64,000 nt of DNA from Gymnorhina tibicen (lineage: Eukaryota; Chordata; Aves; Passeriformes; Artamidae): NCBI GenBank assembly GCA_013399875.1, contig VXAZ01003832.1:1755255-1819254 (forward strand). The letters are read 5' to 3'. A program made the translations under genes and the position numbers. Of the stretch, positions 26,040 through 38,300 are shown in pieces (the first letter of the stretch is position 1; the number at the start of each line of letters is the position of its first letter). A model generated the notes under the pieces. It saw nothing but the letters and a program-made list of their open reading frames with translations, had not been told where the DNA came from and did not search any database.

Positions 26040-26990
26040 TGAGTTCTCAGGGATAGAAATTACTGAGATAGAAGCAAAATCCAAAGAGCTTATTGCTGTC
26101 AAGTCTGGGTGGCAGAACAATCTTAATCACAGAGCACCGAAAGAACTGGTACATGAAATTTTAAGTCTGATAGCATAGATATTAAATAAATCCATCAAAT
26201 GAGGTAGTGCCACATGACTGAAGAAAGCCAAATATGGTGCCTATACTTGGGAGGAAAGAGAGGAAAAAGTCATTTTGGTAGCACAGACACATCAGTCATC
26301 TACAGATAGCACACAAATCTTGACAAAAGAATGGAAAACAAAAGCAGATCAAATGCATTACAGAAGACTGATCATGGCACACTAGTCCAAAATGTCTCTT
26401 TTCTGTTTTATTCCCACAAAAAATGTGAATGCAATCTGTTTGGATTTTAATAAATCATTTGCAAACTACTACATCGGCTACACTGGAAAAAGTGGGAATA
26501 GTCAGCAAAAGTATGAGATGTATAAATCAGGTAAACTACTTAAGGGATAAACAAGAGCAAATTACCAGGCAGAAAGCTCATTATTAAGGAAGTTCCTTCA
26601 AGGTGGTCTTTAAGGACAGAGTTGAGAAACAGAGGGGAAGAAAAGCATGAGAATGAACCCAAAACAAGTTTTAGCAGGGCAAGATGCAGTGCATGTAGGA
26701 ACTGTGAGTGCAGGATGATTCCAAATTATGTGTGGTCCCATCATGAGACCAGGAAAGTGCAACCAAAGGAAGTGATATTGCTTTCAGAACTGTTTTGGAG
26801 AAGGGCCCTGTGGTTGGCCAGGGGCTTGAGGTGAATCACACTATACTGAGCCTTCTAAAGCAGACCACAAGTTTTCTGCAGCAGACTTAGGTCTTCAATC
26901 TCCAGAAATCTAGGTTCTACAAAACAATCCCAAAAACTAGAATACTCAAATTGAGTCTGGTCACCTGGTACTGACCTTTACACTGTGGCA
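26040..26990 (+). pseudogene. Decayed CR1-like LINE reverse-transcriptase fossil
   Basis: Fragments of a CR1/L3-type ORF2 appear in the correct order on the plus strand, broken by stops and frame changes. Near 26,210 the translation reads PHD*RKPNMVPIL, resembling the family motif PxDWKKAxVxPI. At about 26,428-26,475 it reads NAICLDFNKSFANYY, resembling the RT domain A motif (LDFSKAFD), with the family's second catalytic-site aspartate replaced. At about 26,938-26,970 it reads LEYSN*VWSPG, resembling the thumb/C-terminal LEYCxQFWSP motif. Decay is far greater than in the other CR1 copies here, so this is an old insertion. The boundaries are approximate. Confidence 0.6.
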
Positions 26991-27252
26991 CCGGTGTTGC
27001 TAACAGTCTGTCAAAGAGGAAGCTCAAAGGTATGTCGGATGTGTCTACAGAGGCACTACACTTGCAGCAACAACTCTACTGTAAACATGCTCATAAGGTA
27101 AAAGCCATGTCTTTTCATGTAAAAAACACTGATTTGTCTAAGGCAAAATGAAGAACAAAAAACAGTCCTTCAAACCAGAGGACAATGAGGAATGCATGGC
27201 CATTTGCTAAAATGGGAACAAATACATTTAAATTCAAAATCACACGGTTTTT

Positions 27253-27288
27253 GAACTGCTAAAGGGTTTTGACTGCTAAAGGGTTTGG
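27253..27288. repeat. 18-bp tandem duplication, two copies
   Basis: Two adjacent units share ACTGCTAAAGGGTTT. It is a local duplication with no further context. Confidence 0.6.
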
Positions 27289-29386
27289 TTCTAGAACAGC
27301 TTTTCAGTAAAAGGAACCATGGAGCATTGTTTGACTGATGTGAGGATGAAGCCAAGCTGTTTCTGAGGAGAATCTTCACTGCAGAGGGCTGCATGTTGCA
27401 CCTGACTGTGTCGGCAGAGACTGAACCTGAAGATGGGGCAGCACTGCCCACCAACTTTAACACCAAACCAAGCCGCACCTGACCAAGCCATCCCGCTCCT
27501 GCCTCTTCTTTTTCCTCTGCTGGAGTGTGTCACTTACCTGCTGTGTCTTTCTCCGTTCAGATGGCAAGCCCTCCAGGACTGTGACTGTGACTTATTAGGT
27601 ATACATATGGTTTCTGACAGGAGCCCCAGTGAAGCCTCAAGGCTTTACCAGACATGGTTAGAAATGATGCAGCCGTGAATAAAACAGTGAGGCTTAGTAG
27701 GTGGGCAGGATCCATGAGGACAGTCTGTGAAACTGATGTCTAGCACAGCAGTGCAGGGGGAATTTAAAGCTGTTAGAACTGTTAGATCACACAATTTGTA
27801 TTTGCTGCCTCCTGTATGGAACTGGTAAAATTCACACTACAAACTCAATCACATAAAATATTAATCAAAGAATTAATATTTGAAGACATACGGAAAAAAA
27901 ACCTCAAGACAATTCCTATTTTGAATAACTTTCATCCTATTTAGATCATGTCTCAGGTTTACATCTGCTAATAACAACACCGTTTCCCAAAACAATGCAA
28001 GAATGGAGTAAATATATATCAAATCAAAGCTCCAATAAGGTACACATGAACATTTTACAAGACAAACAGTGTAACTACTGTCTCAGTCTCAGTGCCAACA
28101 GACACTAATCTCTGCATGACAGAACTGAAAAGTGCAAATGTGGTAGCAGTGCTTGTGTTATGCAGACCAGCAGAAATCAATGTGCAAAACCTGGTACCCA
28201 AGCCGTGCTCCAAAGGCAGACTTCAGGCTCTCACAGGGATCCTTTACTCATGCTTGTGTACCTCTTTACAGAAACCAGGGAAGGATAAGAGTTGAGGACC
28301 TGAAAAAAGGTTCAGAGACATCTCTGAGCAACCAGAGCATCTTCCAGTAGAACTCTATCTTCCAAGGCAACTTCCCTCCCTTTCCCACCCTGAGTCACCA
28401 GGGCCCATGTCCAAATCCCTCCTGCCACCTTCTTTACCCCTCTTTTCACCTCTTGACACAGCCTGGCTTGTATTTCACCTGCATTTAAATAACCTGCTGG
28501 TCACTAGGTACTTTGGAAACAGAAGCTCCTTTTCTGTTTCAGGATGCAGTTTAACCTCAGCCTGCAGCAACAAGGAACTGCTTGGGGAGGTCTGTTCAAA
28601 CACACGATAACCCTGGCTGCAGCATTCTTGCTTGCTCAGCGAGGATGGGACATCCACTGCTTAATTGCACAGACATGACAGGTAAGCTTTCAGAATTTTA
28701 TTACTGACACATATTTTTCAGGGACTTCTAAACTTGGCAAGAATTAAATAAAAGCAGCAGAGCATTTTCCTCTAAAAATGCAGACTTCTGCCAAACCTAC
28801 CCTGCAAAGCCCATGACAGAAGGGGCTTTTGCAAGTGACAAAACAATACATGTTTTCCCATGCATTCATTTTTAAAAATAACCCCAAACATTTTGATGAG
28901 GCCTCAAATAAAAAGGCAGATGGCATGAAAAATTTCAATACTAATATTTAAGAGTTTACTACAGCTTACCGGGATGGAGCTCACAGGCATGACAGAAAAA
29001 GAGTATTCCCATCTTACAATTCAATAAGCCAAATGGTTTTGATGCCCTGAGTCCCATATCAAACTCACTCCAAAAAACTGACTACATGTAGAGCAAAAGG
29101 TGTTTACTCTAGCAGAAACATCACAGACCATTTCAAATTAAGAAAACTTCACAGAGAATGCTTTCTTTTTAATTTTGGAAAAGATTCAATAAACCCAAGA
29201 AGGGTTATCTGATACAGATGAAACTGGGATGAAATTTTAGGCCAGAAAAAAAAACATAATCAGCACCAAGAACTACTTTCAGCTTTATGGAAACCACAAA
29301 CAGAAGGCTTAGAGAACAGAAATACCGGCTCAATCAGCTCCAGTGGGAGCCGCAGTCAGCAAAAATGCTAACTCCATTGTATTAAC

Positions 29387-29416
29387 GGGGGGGGGGGGGA
29401 GGGAGAAAAAAAAAAA
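29387..29416 (+). repeat. G13 homopolymer followed by purine run
   Basis: Thirteen G (29,387-29,399), then AGGGAG and eleven A make a 30-base pure-purine tract. The G run could form a G-quadruplex. It is also a likely site of length errors in sequencing. Confidence 0.85.
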
Positions 29417-32400
29417 GGCACCTTGACTAAGATGTAAACATTATGTTCAAAAAAAACTAACAGTATAATCCAGCCTGGCAACCAGCAGACTGGTCCTTTC
29501 TGTATACTTGAAATCACAGCAGCATGCTGAAAACACTGCTTTGACCAAACTGCAGCGCTGCAAATCCTGTACAGTAGAGAAGGACTGAGGCTGGCCAATG
29601 CATATTATGCTAAAATTCCATTTATGAAGGGACAAATTTCTCCAATTTGACAAGGCTTAGGCAGCGTAACAGTAAATGTAATGATAAGTAGCCTATGCAA
29701 GTGCTTCCATTTTTGATGGCAAGGCTAGAGGTGAAGCAGCACTAGAGGAAACAGCTTAACAAGCCCTAATGCCGACAGCAGCACCAGCACTGTACAGAAG
29801 ATGGAACCAGAAAAGTCTTTATTGCTGCTGGTGATCGCACAGCAAGAAGATCTTGCCCACAATACATCGTTAGCTAAAACTAGCCTCCCTCCCAAACTAA
29901 TGTCATGTGGCTGAAAAACAGACCATGCGGTCTGACAGTGCTCCTCTAGTAAATTCTGAGCCTAGCATGAGTTCAACCACCTAGAGCACAGGGCTCAAAG
30001 AATTCATGGAGGCAGAGTTGGAGTACTGCTCAGTGATTTCAGGGATGCATGAGGAGGCTGCGAGTAATGGAGAGCAGACAGAGGAAAAATGAGAGGTACT
30101 CAAGCATAAGGGCAACTGGGGAGTGGTGGATGACAGGCATCAACTTCAGTGAATAGGTGGAGAAAACACTGTAGGACACCACACTTCACTGACTCAAATA
30201 TTCACAAATTATCGTTTCTTCAGTTGTTGTGGTTATGTCCCATCCAATCCAAACTTGCTGTGGTGAAGGGTGCAGAGAGAGGGAAGGAAGAAATATAACA
30301 TTCCTTCTGTATCCCACTCCTCATGCCTCTGCATCCAGGCTCTGCTGCTCATGCATGCAGCCTTTCCCACCTTCACTTCTCTCCATGTTGTAGTTTATGC
30401 AGTTTTATATGGGTGTGAGAAAAACAAGGCTGCTGGAGCACACAGGTGGGACTCTCACATCTAATAACTTCTCAAATATTACTGCAAATCCCTTGCCATT
30501 CTCTCCAGACACATCTTACTCCACTTATTATTTCATTTCCTGTTTGTTCCATTGTAAGTTTCCTTTTATTTAATTTCATGAAGCTTGGCAGAATAACATC
30601 AAGCAATTAAAATGAGGCACATATAACACTCACAAAAATACTGCAGAAGTCTCCAATGTTCTCTACATTGTTTGAATTAATTCACATTTCACATATACTG
30701 GCCTACGATGCCTCTTTCACTCTGCACTTCATTCCCATTAGCAGATATTATAGTTAAGTTATATAATTGAATCATTATTCATCAGTAAAACATCTACTTA
30801 CCCACCGGTTTTATACCTTTGGTGTCTCTCATGGCAGACTCAGCCCAGAGATGAGTCCCAAGGCAGGAGAATCTCAGCAGCAGGAATGCAACCATTGATC
30901 TTGGCACACAACCATGCAGTAGGTTTTTGCTCACTGTAGAAATCACTCTAGGAATTGCTCCTAGAGTTTGAGACCTCACCACACAAAAACATAACCTTTA
31001 ATTTGAAAGCAAAACACATTCCCTGTTCTCACAGTCATGAAATCACCGACATGGACCAAATGAAATCCAGCGCAATATCATCTTCCCTACTCTGGAGACA
31101 GCCTGAGCAAATCTGAAAAATTAAGAACAGAGTTGTTCAGCTAATCAAGTTGATTCAAAAGCCTAAATGAGGGAGGGCAGGTGGGGAGGGAGCAAGATCT
31201 TAATCAATTTTGTGTCCCTGATGAGCTGCTCAGGCACATCCAGTTAAAATTGTCAATCTAAATTCCAAACTGCTGAAGTGTTCACCATCCTTTACAAACC
31301 TGCAAAAAGTCGAAACTCTTTCCAAATCATCTTCCACCACTCAACAATATAGTGAAGCAGTGTCAATATAAAAGCATAGCATCTTGGCAATAGAACAAAC
31401 AGAAAAAATATGTGAAATGAGATTTGATTAATAAGTTTCAAGCCTGTGTTTATATGCTGCACTCCTCTTTCTATCTTGCTTTTCCATTAGAAGTTGCTAA
31501 ATGGTTCCTAGTTTACCACAAAATTAGACCAGGATATATGTTGTACCTTCTATAACATCTTTGCAACCTTATGCTGGTGAGCCAAAAACTTCAGCACAGT
31601 AGCCTGCAAGGAAATTTCCACTGCAAGTTTAATTTGCCCAGCAATCATGTAATATAGAACAATTGCTCTGAACACTGTGTTTCAAACTATCATGCACTTA
31701 TTCACTCAGTCCTTACAAACGTACAGTTAAAACACTCATGAGAGGTTTAATTTCTGAAGCCACGAACAAATAGGATCATCCGTAACTTCAAATCCCAAGG
31801 GGGCACCACATGCACCGCACTATTTCAGGCCAATTAGCAGGTTGTTTGGGAATTAGCTCTTAAAACAACCAGTGCATTACATCATGAAAATAACAGTTTC
31901 CCAATTGTTCTAATGAATACAGAAGAGGAAACTGGAACAAATCCTCTTCTGGTATAGATCCATCTACTTCAGCTGAGCTCCGTTACAAATAATTTCAGCT
32001 TTATTACTTAGAAAGTATGCAAGTAAAATAACAATCCATTTGAAATGGAAAAATCCCTGGCACTTTCTGTGAATCACCACCTGACTATTAAGATAATAAA
32101 ATTAATCACAGGTTTTCTATCTCAGCCTTGGTGGTTTTCATGGTTTCCACTGCTGTAGCAGTAAGACTATACTTACTCTCTGTAAGCAAACAGTAAAACA
32201 CTGTCTAGAAGTTAAAGCATTTTCCTGAGTCTTTACATTATCACAGTTATTCCCAGACTATGAAACTCCTACGCTTTGTACTTGTTGGTTATGTCTTTCC
32301 CCTAATTTCAGGATAACACATAATGCAGCTTTACGATCTGAGAGAGCAAAATCCAGCCATTCATCTTCAGCCAAGCAATCAAGAAACACAATGAACATAA

Positions 32401-35400
32401 TAAGTTTCACTTTTAAAAGCTGCTGTTCCTTAAATTGGGATAATACTTGTTTCAAATTTATTTACAAGTTGTTTATCCAACCCATGCAGCTCAATAAAAT
32501 GAGAAGTTCATTACTCTGCCCTCCCTCAGCCACATGCTAGGTACTTTATTTTCAGCTGAAACCACAGGTTCATCTCTGCTTGCTTTCCTAATACATTTCA
32601 AACCAAATAACCATCAACCTTCACATATGGTCTCAAGCATACTTTTGACTTTGTTTTGTTTTCCTCTGCTTCAACACCTCCTCAGATTACTCAGTTTAAT
32701 TCTCTCATACCAAACACTGATTACCATCCAGTCTTGTTTTATTTACTACCTCCTCCTGGGTTTCACCCACTTACATCTCCCTTATGGTTCTTCAAACCTG
32801 AAGCTGTCTGGTGCCAAGCACACAGCGTTTGTTTTCCCTGTGCTACAAATTCATGCTACAAGCATCAGTGTGACTCAACTCCAAACAAGTATTAAAACAG
32901 TACTTGCATTAATTGTTGGTTATTTCTGGCAGCCCTGGAGAGTCTTCACGTTAAGAAATGGTCTCCTGAAACCATTTTAATTTGATCCCCCATTACATGG
33001 CAACCAGAGGCCAAAATGAACAGACACAAGTAAGAGGGCACACACTTGAAATGCACAATAAGAAAAACCACCGAGAAGACAAAGAAGGTGCCATTCTACT
33101 CTGTTTTAACAGAAAGTGCACAGTGAAACTATCATAAATTGAGAAGACATTGTTTAAGGTAAAACAAAATGACTGAACCCCAGATTAATTGTCATTAATT
33201 GAACATTAAACACAATGTTCCTATAGACCACTCTTAAGATGAACAAGAAAAAATCATTTACATTGAATGTGAAACATTCCTCATCATGCTGTTTTCAAGT
33301 AGAAAAAAAAAATTTAAAAAACAAATCTTTACCTAACAGACCCAAGGAAAACCTTCCTTCTGGCCTGACTATTCAGTAATTAGTCACCACACAATGTCTC
33401 ACACTGACAAACTTTGCTTTTATGCAGATTTGTGACACTGTTCTTTGTTGCTTTATTTCAGCCTATTAGTCAGGAATATACTGTCTTTCTCCAAATAAAC
33501 AGAATAGTACTCTACTACATTTTCTACAAATAAAAACAGAAGCTCAACATCAGTGCAGTCATAGATGAAGAATAAACAAAAGCCATCTCAAAGTAGCTAG
33601 AACAAAGAAAAGTATTTTAAAAATAAATATTAACAATGGCTTATAAAGAACTATGCACAGATACTTCTTTAACCAATGTTATTAAAATCCAAACCCCAAA
33701 CTATTGCTTTTGCTTGGTGTCATATGAAATGTGGGTGTTCCCCTGTTTCTGATGTAAATGCCAATGGCCATTACCATTAGTAAACAAATGAAAGATTAAA
33801 AACACTCCACAGACTGTAGGGAAGAATAAAAAAGGAGGAAAAGGTCTTTCAGTCATACGAAAATTACTCTTTCATGACTTCACAGGCCCCTCGATCTTCC
33901 CATGTCCTCACTCCTTTAAGCACACTACCCAAGAGCAATGTTCAGCACAGGCAGCAAACCTGAAAGGAACCTGGACATGCACTGCAAACAGATGAAGGGC
34001 AGGATGCACATGTACTACCCAGCTTTGAGCTCTTAAATTATCTACCTGGACTTCCAGTCATACCCTCAATGGAGAGAAATACATCTTCACTGGATGGAGA
34101 GGGGACCCTCTTTAGGATGTTGCCCAGGGATGTTGCTCTCTGCTCCACCTCTCAGCTCTGCACTGAACACAATTGGTTGGAATTATCTCTCTCAATAAAA
34201 AACAGAGAAACAAAGGCATCTGTAATATCTATGCCACCTACTGAGATTTTTTTTTTTACTCAAGGACCACAGCTGAATGCTATCAAAACTAACAGACTAC
34301 CCCAGGAGAAGCCAGTACCCTTCATGGCATCCACAAAGACATTCTCATTCTTGAGAAAAGTGTGAATGACCACAGAATCCACTGTCCTCAGAAATTAACA
34401 AAAATTTCCTCTCCCCTCCCGAACTACATCCATCTCACACATAAACACAATCTCAGAAGAACTCTTGTCAAATTGAAACAGCTACAAAAGACGAAAAAGG
34501 TGATTTGTCTCTGAGGAACATCCTCTGCTGTGCACTGAAGCCTAAAAGGATAGCAACTAGTGAGTCAGAGGCTTTAAAACCTCATTGTTGCCTTTACTTC
34601 TTATTTCCAATCCTACTGAGCAGAGGCTGACTGGAAATTTTATTATTGTTAAAAGATACAAACAAGATAGTCAAAATAATTCAGAATCCAATCAATACCT
34701 TACATTGTGGCCACAAATAACAATTCCAATCACAATTCCACACCCTGTTGAATTAGCTTTAAGGTCATCTGGCCCTAATCTTGGTATTTCTTTTCCTATC
34801 ACGTTACTAACTCCTTTATCCCATACAGAATAGCCTGACCTGAACTTCCAACTAGTGAAAACAAGCGTATGAATCCATGCTAAAACTCCAAGACCACTAA
34901 GTACTTAAATGCATCTAAGTATAAAAGGTAAGAGCTAAAACTGCCACCTGGCCCCTGTAAGCACCTGTTGGACCCCCATCCTCTGCTGCGAGGTACATGA
35001 AGAACCACTAAAATCTGACAACACCGAGTAACCTTATCCCATGGTTTCCAGCCAAGCTTTGAAAGGCAATAAATAAGATTGTCCCATGACTGGGGTCATT
35101 CACAAGACCAGAACCAACACAAAAACTACGTCTATACACACGTATATGGTCCACTCAAAGGCAGCCATCAACAGACCATTGGCTCTGCAAGCAAGGCTTC
35201 TTTTGCAGCTGAGAGCTGCTGTCTCCAAATTCCTCCAAAACCCACATCAAAGGGAATTGGAAGAGGAGACTGTATGTTCTTACTCCTTTAAAAGAAAGGA
35301 CTGAGCTACAAAGAGCCTTAATTCCCCCACAGTTTGCACCCGCACACATGCTGATACAGCCCAGCCACCCTGGAGTCACGTCTAGCACTTTCTCAGGGTT

Positions 35401-36267
35401 ATCTTGCACAGATGTGGCATTAGCAAGGATTGCTGTTCTCCAGCAGCTGTCAGACCTTGTGTTAAGGTGACTATTTCAAGACTTAAGATAACTTTTCTGG
35501 CAAATGAGAGTGAATTTGACAATTACTAAAAGCTTATGACAAAGACGATATGTTCATAGGCTGCTTATCACGACTGAGGATATTCTACCTCTAGTCCCTG
35601 CTCTACCTGAATTGAAACAGAAATACTGACTAATCTTTCTGTCTGGCCATCTTGATCTCCACTAGCAATATTTTCTTGCAGGCGAGAGGTGAAGCAGGGC
35701 ACCCCACAATGTCACTCAGACCTCTCATTATGGGGTCGTGTGAAGTCTCACTCTACTATTAGAGCTGCATAGTTACAACAACACTGGGTTAGAAAAGGTC
35801 TGGTCCTCTAAGAGAGAGTTTAAAAATACTCACTGAAATAGTTAAAACGACTTTTTCCCTTGCTGTTAGCTTTAGGAAGTTTACTATTTTCACAGTGGAA
35901 GGAAATGAGCCACCACAAAAGAGGTCATCTGGTAGCATCCTATTCTTCTTTCACTTCTTCCTTCTGTCCCTAGAATGTAATGTAGGTCCTAGTGAATATT
36001 TCATATCTCAATTACCAAGAATAATGATCAATTAAAAAAATTCATTGAAGTGATACTGCTTTCATGTAGCTCTAAAATGAAATTTAAATCGCTTTTCATC
36101 TCTTCACCGTAAACTGTTGGAATGAAAATCTCTTTATCAGGCTTCTTCAAAACGGACCTATCCTGCTACGCCAGACCACTGCCGTGACGAGCCCGCCTCA
36201 GGAGGATGGGCAGGGGCACAGGGACGCCCGTTTGGGCCGCGGTGGTCAGGGCTCACGCCAAGGGGTC

Positions 36268-36274
36268 ACTTACC
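36268..36274 (-). other. Candidate splice donor of a minus-strand first exon
   Basis: The minus strand reads GGGCG then GTAAGTGACC. GTAAGT is the consensus 5' splice site, and it sits exactly where CpG-rich sequence gives way to AT-rich sequence. This is the layout of a CpG-island first exon ending at 36,274. The exon would begin between about 36,300 and 36,900. Confidence 0.45.
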
Positions 36275-36288
36275 GCCCGCCCCGCACG

Positions 36289-36310
36289 GCTCGGCTCGGC
36301 TCGGCTCGGC
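36289..36310 (+). repeat. GGCTC pentanucleotide repeat abutting the gap
   Basis: Four or more tandem GGCTC units run directly into the run of N, so the true repeat length is unknown. Confidence 0.85.
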
Positions 36311-36353
36311 NNNNNNNNNNNNNNNNNNNNNNNNNNNNNNNNNCCGGCCCTCC
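36311..36353. other. Assembly gap, 43 N
   Basis: Forty-three undetermined bases lie within the CpG island next to a GC-rich tandem repeat. The real missing length may differ from 43. Any frame drawn across it is unsupported. Confidence 0.99.
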
Positions 36354-36860
36354 GCCGCGCACCTGCGGCCGCTCCGAGCCTCCCGCGGGGCGGCTCCGGT
36401 GCGAGGGCACTGGGCCGGGGCGCAGCGCGGCGCCGGGGACCTGCGGGCGCCTTCTTCCCCAGGCACGGGCGGGATCCCCGCGGAGCGATGCCCGGCAGGC
36501 AGCGCACCTGCAGCTCCCGGCCCGCAGCCGGGCGGCCCCAGCCCTCCGCCCCCGGACAGCGCAGCCGGTGGGCGGAGAGGGGCGGACAGGCACCCCGAGC
36601 GCTGTTCCCGGGGCCGCCCTCGGGACCCCATCGCGGGCGTCACTGCCGCGGTCAGCGCCCGTCAGCCCGTCCTCCCTCCCACCTGTCCCGCCGTGCAGCG
36701 AACAGGCTGTGCCCGGGCGGCCTCGGGAGCTGCGCGGCGGGGAAAGGTGGGCGGCAGCACCCGAGAGCCAGGTCTGCTGCCACCCCCACGGCCGCAGCCT
36801 GAGTGTCTCGTGCCCCCCAAAGCTGAGCGAGGTCCCACTCACTGCCCTTTAGCTCCATCC

Positions 36861-37970
36861 TTCCCTCCACCTCTTCCATGTCAGAGTTCATTGCGCAACC
36901 CCACAGGTACCAATTTATATTCTTGTTTTTGAAAAGAGCCCTCAGACAAGCCCTCTGAAGTCTGATTAAGCTATCCCACCCTCGGGGATGTTAATTTGAT
37001 CCCCGATGCTGAAATAGTACAAGGAGTAGCTGTACTGCTTTCTCTTTCAGAGTTTGCCGTGGCATTATCAGGAAAACCCAATATGTGGCCGAGACAAGTA
37101 TACGGATAGAAAAGTTTGTTTATGCTTAGCCCTGGTGTGATGGAGTGGATGCTCATTGAAAGAAGCATTTCAAGGACCTGGAGGGCTCCTGTTATTGAAT
37201 CCTCAGTGCTGTGACTCAGTGTGTGGCAAGGGCTGTAAATCCTGAGAGTTGTTTTCATTCTTCGATGCTCTTAACACACACCAACAGTGGCAAGAAATGT
37301 CTCCATCTTTTTTGATGCAGCTGGAGCTGACTTCTATCAGCCAAGCCTTGTGGTCCCTAGGTTAAGCTACTACCTAAGAATTTACTAGGAAGAGCAGCTT
37401 CAGTGTAGAAAAATATGAAACAGTTGATCAGCTGTGACGGAGGCATTAGAGGGGATTTTTTTAAAGCACGTCAGCTGAGAGGACCAGTTGCACTAATAGT
37501 TGGGGTTTTCTCTTCAATTGTAGATCAGCTTCAAGGTCCCCGTCTTCAAAGGAGATTAGCGGCTGAATCAGGTTAATTGTTCAGTCATCATCAGGTCTGT
37601 TTCTCCTTCTCTCTCCTTCCTAAGCATGCTCTGATCAACAAGTAGTCGGATTTCTCAAGCCCAGCGTAATTTCTGGGAAAGGAGGACAAGATACACACAA
37701 CACAGAAATTTGAAAGGTGGACTCTCCCCGGTAGTCACACTCTCTGTCCGGAAAGGACACTGCTAAACTGATTGACAGCATCGCAATCAACTCCCTCACA
37801 AGACAAGTCTTCATACTCTTCCTAATGACTCTGGTACGATGTATGCAGAGACCGAACTGATGGAAACAGGCGAAAAGTCACGAGCAGTGTAAATCATCGG
37901 TGAAATCTAAGCACTAGATACGAAATATTTTGGTTTCTTTACTTTTGAGGAATACATTCAGTGCAGGTAG
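36861..37970. other. Region between two CpG-rich patches, no gene seen
   Basis: CpG content is intermediate. There are no recognisable coding exons, repeats or RNA genes. Confidence 0.5.
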
Positions 37971-37974
37971 CTCC

Positions 37975-38300
37975 GTTTGCAAGCTGCGAGAGCCTCAGGC
38001 AAGGGGCCGTGAAGTGCCGCCCTTTGCGTAACAAAGGGCCCGGGGACCTGCGGCGCCGGCCAGGGGACCGAGTACTCACAGACACGGCAGGAGCCGACGA
38101 TCCCCACACTTAGCGCGCTAAGACTCTAAAGGGATAAAAGCCCAGGGTTTCCTTTGTTCGTGGTCCCTCCTCGGAGGCACCAGCTCGAGCTGCTATTTTG
38201 TTATTTAGTTATTGCACCGAGATTAAATTATTTTAAGGATCAGGACGTCTGAAGATTCTGCTATAGGAAACCTGGGGACGAGCCGGTAAGGAGGTAAGGA
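37975..38300 (+). promoter_or_regulatory. Second CpG-dense patch with TATA-like box and plus-strand donors
   Basis: A CpG-dense stretch (about 37,980-38,110, with CGGCGCCGG and GCGCGC) is followed by GATAAAAG at 38,133-38,140, a TATA-like element. GTAAGG donors follow at 38,286 and 38,293 on the plus strand. The order CpG patch, TATA-like box, short exon, donor is what a promoter plus first exon of a rightward transcript would look like. Such a transcript would run toward the 3' end of NEDD1, antisense to it. No product can be inferred. Confidence 0.35.

Larger units (their letters stand above)
26991..36180. other. Intergenic, no gene seen
   Basis: No exon with protein-family resemblance. 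It contains a two-copy 18-bp tandem repeat at 27,253-27,288 and a G13 run followed by an A-rich run at 29,387-29,416. If the island at 36.2-36.9 kb starts a minus-strand transcript, this stretch would be its first intron or body. I could not identify further exons. Confidence 0.5.
36181..36860. promoter_or_regulatory. CpG island, candidate promoter of an unidentified transcript
   Basis: The base composition shifts abruptly from AT-rich flanks to very GC-rich, CpG-dense sequence, with CGG and GCC runs throughout. It includes a GGCTC pentamer repeat (about 36,289-36,310) that runs into a 43-base gap. Such islands normally mark transcription starts. A strong minus-strand donor (GTAAGT, 36,268-36,273) lies at the left edge, suggesting that a leftward transcript begins in the island. 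No known gene can be named. NEDD1's own promoter lies off the right end, so this island belongs to something else. Open frames exist on both strands, but this is a by-product of few AT-rich stops in GC-rich DNA. Confidence 0.75.

Noticed and set aside
32534..32980. Plus-strand open frame of 148 codons
   Set aside because: Leucine- and serine-rich from T/C-rich DNA, with no family resemblance or conserved motif.
1..36180. Search for microRNA miR-135a hairpin, associated with RMST in mammals
   Set aside because: I did not see the mature sequence or its complement anywhere in the left half, so the interval cannot be assigned to RMST on that basis.
36184..36932. Long open frames on both strands (up to 222 codons) across the CpG island
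   Set aside because: Several frames are open at once on both strands, which is the expected effect of GC-rich DNA with few stop codons. They cross the 43-base gap and show only Pro, Arg, Ala and Gly bias without any domain.
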